Below, piece after piece: positions 59,501 through 64,000 of a stretch of DNA of 64,000 nucleotides. The position numbers were made by a program, and so were the translations under genes. The DNA is from Mangrovimonas xylaniphaga (GTDB taxonomy: Bacteria; Bacteroidota; Bacteroidia; Flavobacteriales; Flavobacteriaceae), in contig NZ_LBIP01000013.1 in the NCBI RefSeq assembly GCF_001280435.1, positions 62,001-126,000 on the forward strand. The letters are read 5' to 3'. The stretch's first letter is position 1. Every line of letters starts with the position of its first letter. Under the pieces are notes generated by a model, which made no database searches, was not told where the DNA came from, and worked only from the letters and a program-made list of their open reading frames with translations.

Positions 59501-61159
59501 TTACAAAAGCTCGCGTCCTTCCTTATCTGGATCGTTTTTCACCTCGCAGGCTGCATCAAAAAGCATGGTTTCGCCATTTTCCAAGGTGTAAGCCGGCCAT
59601 TCAGGTAAAACAGCCGTGTTTGGATTCCCTGTTTTCATGAACTGTAACAGAGCACCTGACATTTTCTCGGCCAAAGCACGCGGCTCAGCACCTCCACCGG
59701 TATGGGTAAACATCAAATCTGTGTTATTGAACCAAAAACTAATATCCAAGCAGTGGAAGGCTCTCATTTTTCCATCAAACAAAGGAGGTTCCCAACCAAA
59801 CCAAGCCACATATACTGGAGCTTCTTGATTTGCCTTGGCATTGGCTGTTTCCACCACGCCTTTACGGTTACTGGCAATAAGCGTCATGATTTCCACAGGT
59901 TTTGCCTCTGGAAACGACTTTTCATACGCTTCATAAACTGGTGCGGCCTTATCTCCCAATCCACCACCAAATCCAGCTCGCTGTGCTAAGCCCTCAATAG
60001 CTTTATCCTTGGTGATGTCCTCAAGTCCCGGCACATATCTAGACATAGACCATTCGTGAAAGGTACTACTGATAAGCATTGGCACCTCTGATGACAGCCC
60101 ATTGGCTTCGCTGTAAAATGTTCCTTCTGGGATATGAATTCCATCCGCAACAGGACCAAATCCTCCACGGAAAAAATCGGTGATGTTATTCTCCTCTACA
60201 TATCGTTTGGTAGCACGATTGGCAATATCGATATACTCACGCCAAGGAATTTCCTGTAATTTATCAATCTCTGAAGCCTTAAGACCTGCTTCTTGCAAGA
60301 TATACTCTCCTATTTTTCTAGACGATTCCTGATTTTTTGCAGAAGTCGTAGACCCACTCAACGGCACGGCCTTATGGAACAATCCTTTGGCCTCTGGCAT
60401 GGCTGTAAGCGTACATACCTTGGCACCTCCACCAGACTGCCCCATGATGGTAACATTATTTGGATCGCCACCAAAATTGGAGATATTCTCATTTACCCAT
60501 TTAAGGGCCGCTACCATATCTAAAGCCCCTACATTTCCAGAATGCGCATACTTATCGCCTCCTACTCCTGACAAGTCTGAAAAACCAATAGGTCCTAAAC
60601 GATGATTGATGGACACAAAGACCACATCGCCTTTACGACTCAAGTTTTCGCCATTATAACTATCCTGTTCAATACCGTTACCATTGGTATAACCACCTCC
60701 ATGCAACCACACCAATACTGGTCGTTTTTTAGCACTTCCAATTTCGGGTGTCCAAACATTCAATTTCAAACAGTCTTCACTTACATCATCATAATTCCAG
60801 TGATCGGTAAATGATGAAGCTGCATTGGCATATCTATTCTCCATAATTTGCGGAGCGGTATTTCCCCACCATAATGCTGGATAGACATTCTCCCAAGCTT
60901 CAGGTTCCTGTGGTGGCATAAAACGGTTTTTACCCGCTGTACTGGCTCCATAGGGAATGCCCCTAAAATTGTAAATATCCCTAAGTATGAAGCCCTGCAC
61001 CTTTCCATATTTGGTCTGGGCAATAGCAATGGTATCTCCAATAAACAGTTGCTGTTCATCAGCCTGTGCTGTAAGCGTTGTTTTTTCCGCCTGCTGTGTA
61101 CAGGAAAGTCCTAAACTCAAGACCGCTGTACACAAGACGAATTGTTGTAATCTTTTCAT
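59501..61159 (-). CDS. Type-B carboxylesterase lipoprotein 1
   Basis: The 552-residue alpha/beta hydrolase has a lipoprotein signal (LGLSC), then YGKVQGFILRDIYNFRGIPYG, the oxyanion motif VWLHGGGYTNG, and the nucleophile elbow GQSGGG (in VTIMGQSGGGAKVCTL; Gln replaces the usual Glu of the family). Related to the carboxylesterase/lipase family that cleaves esters of aromatic or acyl substituents. It is 20 bases downstream of its paralogue, transcribed leftward. Substrate unknown; feruloyl or acetyl esters on plant polysaccharide are possible but unproven. Confidence 0.9.
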   Translation of the reverse strand: MKRLQQFVLCTAVLSLGLSCTQQAEKTTLTAQADEQQLFIGDTIAIAQTKYGKVQGFILRDIYNFRGIPYGASTAGKNRFMPPQEPEAWENVYPALWWGNTAPQIMENRYANAASSFTDHWNYDDVSEDCLKLNVWTPEIGSAKKRPVLVWLHGGGYTNGNGIEQDSYNGENLSRKGDVVFVSINHRLGPIGFSDLSGVGGDKYAHSGNVGALDMVAALKWVNENISNFGGDPNNVTIMGQSGGGAKVCTLTAMPEAKGLFHKAVPLSGSTTSAKNQESSRKIGEYILQEAGLKASEIDKLQEIPWREYIDIANRATKRYVEENNITDFFRGGFGPVADGIHIPEGTFYSEANGLSSEVPMLISSTFHEWSMSRYVPGLEDITKDKAIEGLAQRAGFGGGLGDKAAPVYEAYEKSFPEAKPVEIMTLIASNRKGVVETANAKANQEAPVYVAWFGWEPPLFDGKMRAFHCLDISFWFNNTDLMFTHTGGGAEPRALAEKMSGALLQFMKTGNPNTAVLPEWPAYTLENGETMLFDAACEVKNDPDKEGRELL

Positions 61160-61178
61160 AATTGATTTCGATTTAGTA

Positions 61179-62855
61179 TTAGCTTTTTGTGACTTCCCGC
61201 CACATATTTATTTCCTTTTGAAAACGATTGTAAATAATCTCACAAGAAGCATCGATGCGCATGGTTGGTCGCTGCTTCAAATTATAGGGTTCCCACGACG
61301 GAATTCCTTCCGCTTGAGGGATGCCATTTTTGGCAAATGAGGTCCAAAGCTTCGCCATATTATCAGCCGCTTGAAAACGCTCCGGTCTATTTCCTGCCAT
61401 ACCCGTACTTTCATTCCCCGATTTATCTTTCATGGGGGCCACATTGTAGAATTTAAAAGGAATATCCAAAGCATGCATAGCACCAAATTCCACATCGGTA
61501 CCGGGTACTTTCACCTCCGATTTATATCCAAAATTGTACAGGTAGACAGGAGCGCCTCCTTGAGCCGCTTTCTTCTCGGCTATTTGCACCGAGCCTAAGC
61601 CCATAAAGAGAATGGAGCGGATTGTGATGTATAGTTCGGAAGGTGTTTTTCCTGGATTGGTTTCTTTATAAACAGCTAGGATCTCGTTTGCTTGGTCTCC
61701 AAATTCTTCATTTAGTTTTTCCTGCAACTGAGCCTCACTAAGATTGAACACCGATGTATCTCCCCCGAACATCGCAAAGAAAATGTACTCATCCTCATTC
61801 CAACCTACCATCAATGGTTTGCCTTTTGACAGTGCTACAGCTGTAGGTTCGAATGGATGATGAGGCAACACTGTTCCATCAACCACGGCTCCAAATCCGT
61901 TGGTACCAATACCTCCTATTCCCATAAAGCCTCCCCGCACTTTACCCTGAGCTGGCAAGCTCTGTATTTTCAATTGTGCCTGCAACAATTCCTGAGCAGA
62001 AAGATTGAGTAGTTTTCTCCAGTCCTTTGAAGCTATGCCTAGCTCCTTTAAAACCAAGTCTGTTGTAATGGCGGCATCTTCTGCAGTTTTTAAAATCACG
62101 CCAGGACCACTTTCTATGGAGGCCTTATTAAAATACGGCGCTGCCTCTGGCATGGCATACAGACAAGAGGTTTTCATACCGCCACCAGACTCTCCAAAAA
62201 TCATCACATTATCAGGATCTCCTCCAAATTCTGCTATATTTTCCTTTACCCATTTCAAGGCTATGGCAATATCCTGAACTCCCCTGTTCCCAGAACCTTG
62301 ATAGTCCTCATCTGCTAAATGATCCAGATAAAGAAAGCCCAATAACCCCAAACGGTGATTGGTTTCCACTACCACCACATCATAATATCTCGCTAGATTA
62401 GCCCCATCTTGATAGACACTTCCTCCAGATCCATTATTATATCCACCGCCATGGTTGTAAACCATTACTGGGCGCTTTTTATAATCTGTTTCAGGCGTCC
62501 AAATATTGAGCACCAAACAATCTTCGGCAGGAGCCGGCTCATTAATTCCAAAGGTTTGATTAGGTGTTTGAATGGAAGGCGAGCCCAATTGTATAGCATC
62601 TTTAATACCGGTCCAAGGCTTCAACTTATCGGGAGTCAAAAACCGTCTTTCCCCTGAAACCTTACCAGCATATGGTACCCCTTTAAATATAGAAACACCT
62701 TCCTGACGATACCCTTTTATTTTACCGTAAGCGGTGTTTGCTATAATATTATCAGAACTATTAAATGTTCCAGGAAATACGAGTTGAGGAATCAATGGAA
62801 CCGCCACCAAACCTAGAGATGATAGTTTAAGAAAGTTTCTTCTGTTATAGTACAT
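61179..62855 (-). CDS. Type-B carboxylesterase 2, Tat-signal protein
   Basis: The 558-residue protein has a twin-arginine-type signal (YYNRRNFLKLSSLGLVAVP, motif NRRNFLK). The same fold as its neighbour: YGKIKGYRQEGVSIFKGVPY, VMVYNHGGGYNNGSGG, and the nucleophile elbow GESGGG in VMIFGESGGGMKTSCL (Glu present). The two genes are adjacent and in the same orientation and look like a tandem duplication that diverged, one a lipoprotein and one Tat-exported. Follows an AtuA-like pair. Confidence 0.92.
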   Translation of the reverse strand: MYYNRRNFLKLSSLGLVAVPLIPQLVFPGTFNSSDNIIANTAYGKIKGYRQEGVSIFKGVPYAGKVSGERRFLTPDKLKPWTGIKDAIQLGSPSIQTPNQTFGINEPAPAEDCLVLNIWTPETDYKKRPVMVYNHGGGYNNGSGGSVYQDGANLARYYDVVVVETNHRLGLLGFLYLDHLADEDYQGSGNRGVQDIAIALKWVKENIAEFGGDPDNVMIFGESGGGMKTSCLYAMPEAAPYFNKASIESGPGVILKTAEDAAITTDLVLKELGIASKDWRKLLNLSAQELLQAQLKIQSLPAQGKVRGGFMGIGGIGTNGFGAVVDGTVLPHHPFEPTAVALSKGKPLMVGWNEDEYIFFAMFGGDTSVFNLSEAQLQEKLNEEFGDQANEILAVYKETNPGKTPSELYITIRSILFMGLGSVQIAEKKAAQGGAPVYLYNFGYKSEVKVPGTDVEFGAMHALDIPFKFYNVAPMKDKSGNESTGMAGNRPERFQAADNMAKLWTSFAKNGIPQAEGIPSWEPYNLKQRPTMRIDASCEIIYNRFQKEINMWREVTKS

Positions 62856-62877
62856 ACGCTTTAGTTTTCTGTTGGCA

Positions 62878-63177
62878 TTAAATCTCCATTTCCAATAAAT
62901 AGGAACTCAAGGATTTGCCGTGTTTATCTAGGGCTGTGGAACTGGTCACCCCTCCGAATAGAGCCTCTTTCAACACAAAATTCAAAGCTCCTAGTTGCGG
63001 CAATTCGTAGCGTTTCACATCTCCTTTCACCTGCTTAGACAACCATTGTTTGACCCTTTCGGGGGTTACCTTTTCCTGAATGATTTTATAATCTTCTGGA
63101 TTGTATACTATGAGTGACAGGTTACTGATATTTCCCTTGTCCCCACTTCTGGCATGTGCAATTTCCCAAAGTTTCAT
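62878..63177 (-). CDS. AtuA-related small domain protein
   Basis: A 99-residue protein with KLWEIAHARSGDKGNISNLS at the N-terminus, the motif of the C-terminal domain of DUF1446/AtuA proteins, and TSSTALDKHGKSLSSYLLEM at the end. In many species it is fused to the main domain; here it is a separate gene directly after it (4-base gap). Probable part of a two-subunit enzyme acting on a hydroxyacyl or terpenoid metabolite. Cytoplasmic. Confidence 0.8.
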   Translation of the reverse strand: MKLWEIAHARSGDKGNISNLSLIVYNPEDYKIIQEKVTPERVKQWLSKQVKGDVKRYELPQLGALNFVLKEALFGGVTSSTALDKHGKSLSSYLLEMEI

Positions 63178-63181
63178 CTTG

Positions 63182-64000
63182 CTATATATTTGTGTAAACC
63201 ACTTCGATTTTAATATCTGATTTAGACCATAATACCGACAGGACCGATATGACTTCCTCTACTTTTTGGCTTGCACCACCGCCTCCTGCTGGACCATTGG
63301 TATAAAGCGCTTCCACTTCCCTACCAATATGTCTCGCCAGTTCGGCTGTAGCTGCCCTTCCGGACACACTAAGCCTGACTTCAGGAACCTCCATAACTTC
63401 CACATTGAAAGGCGCCAATGAATTCACCCCAATAAGATCGAAGCGTAAATCTTCAAACCCATAAACAGCCAAACGCTGTTTCATAATATCTATAGCCAAA
63501 TTGGCTCTTGCCAAGGCATTTGCCCCTCCATAACTGATTTGTCCTTCTCCAAAAAAGCCGTTAACATAGCCCACGCTTACCTTATAGGTATTGGTAGCAG
63601 GATGTCCACTGGCATTTTTAAATTGAACGGTATCCGTGTCGATTTCATCAAATGTTACTTTTGAAAAATCGGCCACCACATCTGGTGTAAAATATTTGGA
63701 AGGGTCATGAATTTCATAGAGTAATTGTTCTGTACAAGTGGCCGTATTGATAAGTCCGCCTGTGTCTTTCACTTTGGAAATAAAACCATACCCATGTTCA
63801 TTGACCTCCACAAAAGGAAACCCAATATTAGCCAAATCTGGCACGATCTTTTTAGGAGGATCGGCAAAATAACCGCCACATACCTGAGCAGCACATTCCA
63901 ACAAATGCCCTATCATGGTGCCTTTGCCAAGTTTATCCGTGTCTGTAAGTTGCCAATTGAATTCAAATACCATAGGCGCCAAAAATAGTGAAGGATCGGC
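63182..64000 (-). CDS. AtuA/DUF1446 family protein, N-terminus beyond the right edge
   Basis: The frame stays open to the end of the window (the ATG at 63982 is internal), so the 5' end is missing. Segments VCGGYFADPPKKIVPDLANIG, LINTATCTEQLLYEIHD and GEGQISYGGANALARANLAI (within limits of about 273 residues seen) match DUF1446, named after AtuA of acyclic terpene use. Genes downstream are the small AtuA domain and two exported carboxylesterases, all leftward, consistent with one catabolic operon. Confidence 0.8.
   Translation of the reverse strand, partial: ADPSLFLAPMVFEFNWQLTDTDKLGKGTMIGHLLECAAQVCGGYFADPPKKIVPDLANIGFPFVEVNEHGYGFISKVKDTGGLINTATCTEQLLYEIHDPSKYFTPDVVADFSKVTFDEIDTDTVQFKNASGHPATNTYKVSVGYVNGFFGEGQISYGGANALARANLAIDIMKQRLAVYGFEDLRFDLIGVNSLAPFNVEVMEVPEVRLSVSGRAATAELARHIGREVEALYTNGPAGGGGASQKVEEVISVLSVLWSKSDIKIEVVYTNI

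Overview
The window looks like chromosomal DNA of a member of the Flavobacteriaceae (Bacteroidota). Evidence seen in the sequence: low-GC DNA, many lipoproteins with a Cys-Ser/Asn-Asp signal-peptide end, a SusC/SusD pair, families typical of this group (CNGKC-type copper-locus protein, MbnP, GIN-domain proteins, DUF4870, TIGR00266), and repeated -7 elements of the Bacteroidota form TAnnTTTG. There is no rRNA, tRNA, insertion sequence, prophage or CRISPR array.

Layout. 1-1.1 kb: start of a probable dps gene, divergent from oxyR (peroxide response). 1.1-4.4 kb: a leftward four-gene operon (CNGKC protein, MbnP, MbnH-like dihaem peroxidase, outer-membrane CDLCGC protein) that looks like a copper-handling system. 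4.5-16.6 kb: housekeeping and envelope genes: AIM24-like protein, DUF4442, DUF4870, a PadR-PspC-GIN-GIN envelope-stress block, an M2 peptidase, a PNGase F-like lipoprotein, trxB and a YtxH/holin-like stress operon.

16.8-41.8 kb: a xylan utilisation locus. A leftward operon holds GH43, xylB, xylA and a sodium/solute symporter. A LacI-type regulator follows, then GH3 beta-xylosidase divergent from GH67 alpha-glucuronidase, an SDR oxidoreductase, UxuA and GH10 xylanase. A second leftward group holds SusC, SusD, a triple-CBM surface protein and a two-domain deacetylase (sialate-esterase-type SGNH plus NodB). Together these bind and cut acetylated glucuronoxylan at the surface, import it, and send xylose to xylulose-5-phosphate and glucuronate towards 2-keto-3-deoxygluconate. 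A 14-bp LacI-type palindrome sits over the GH3 -33 element, and a related site sits over the presumed SusC -33 element, suggesting one regulon.

42-51 kb: a lipocalin-like lipoprotein, a LytS/LytR two-component pair, a secreted intradiol dioxygenase, a sulfatase, an acetyltransferase, an MBL-fold hydrolase, a RibD-type reductase, and a secreted VOC lipoprotein followed by a 56-residue lipoprotein too short for most gene callers.

51.4-57.8 kb: a DNA-damage mutagenesis cassette. dinB-like polymerase and a short DnaE-type polymerase run left. A LexA/UmuD-like autocleaving regulator and a DnaQ/GIY-YIG nuclease run right. A 16+16-bp inverted repeat sits between the two divergent promoters. 57.8-64 kb: TlpA-type thioredoxin, an unknown protein, two tandem secreted type-B carboxylesterases and a split AtuA (DUF1446) pair that runs off the right edge.
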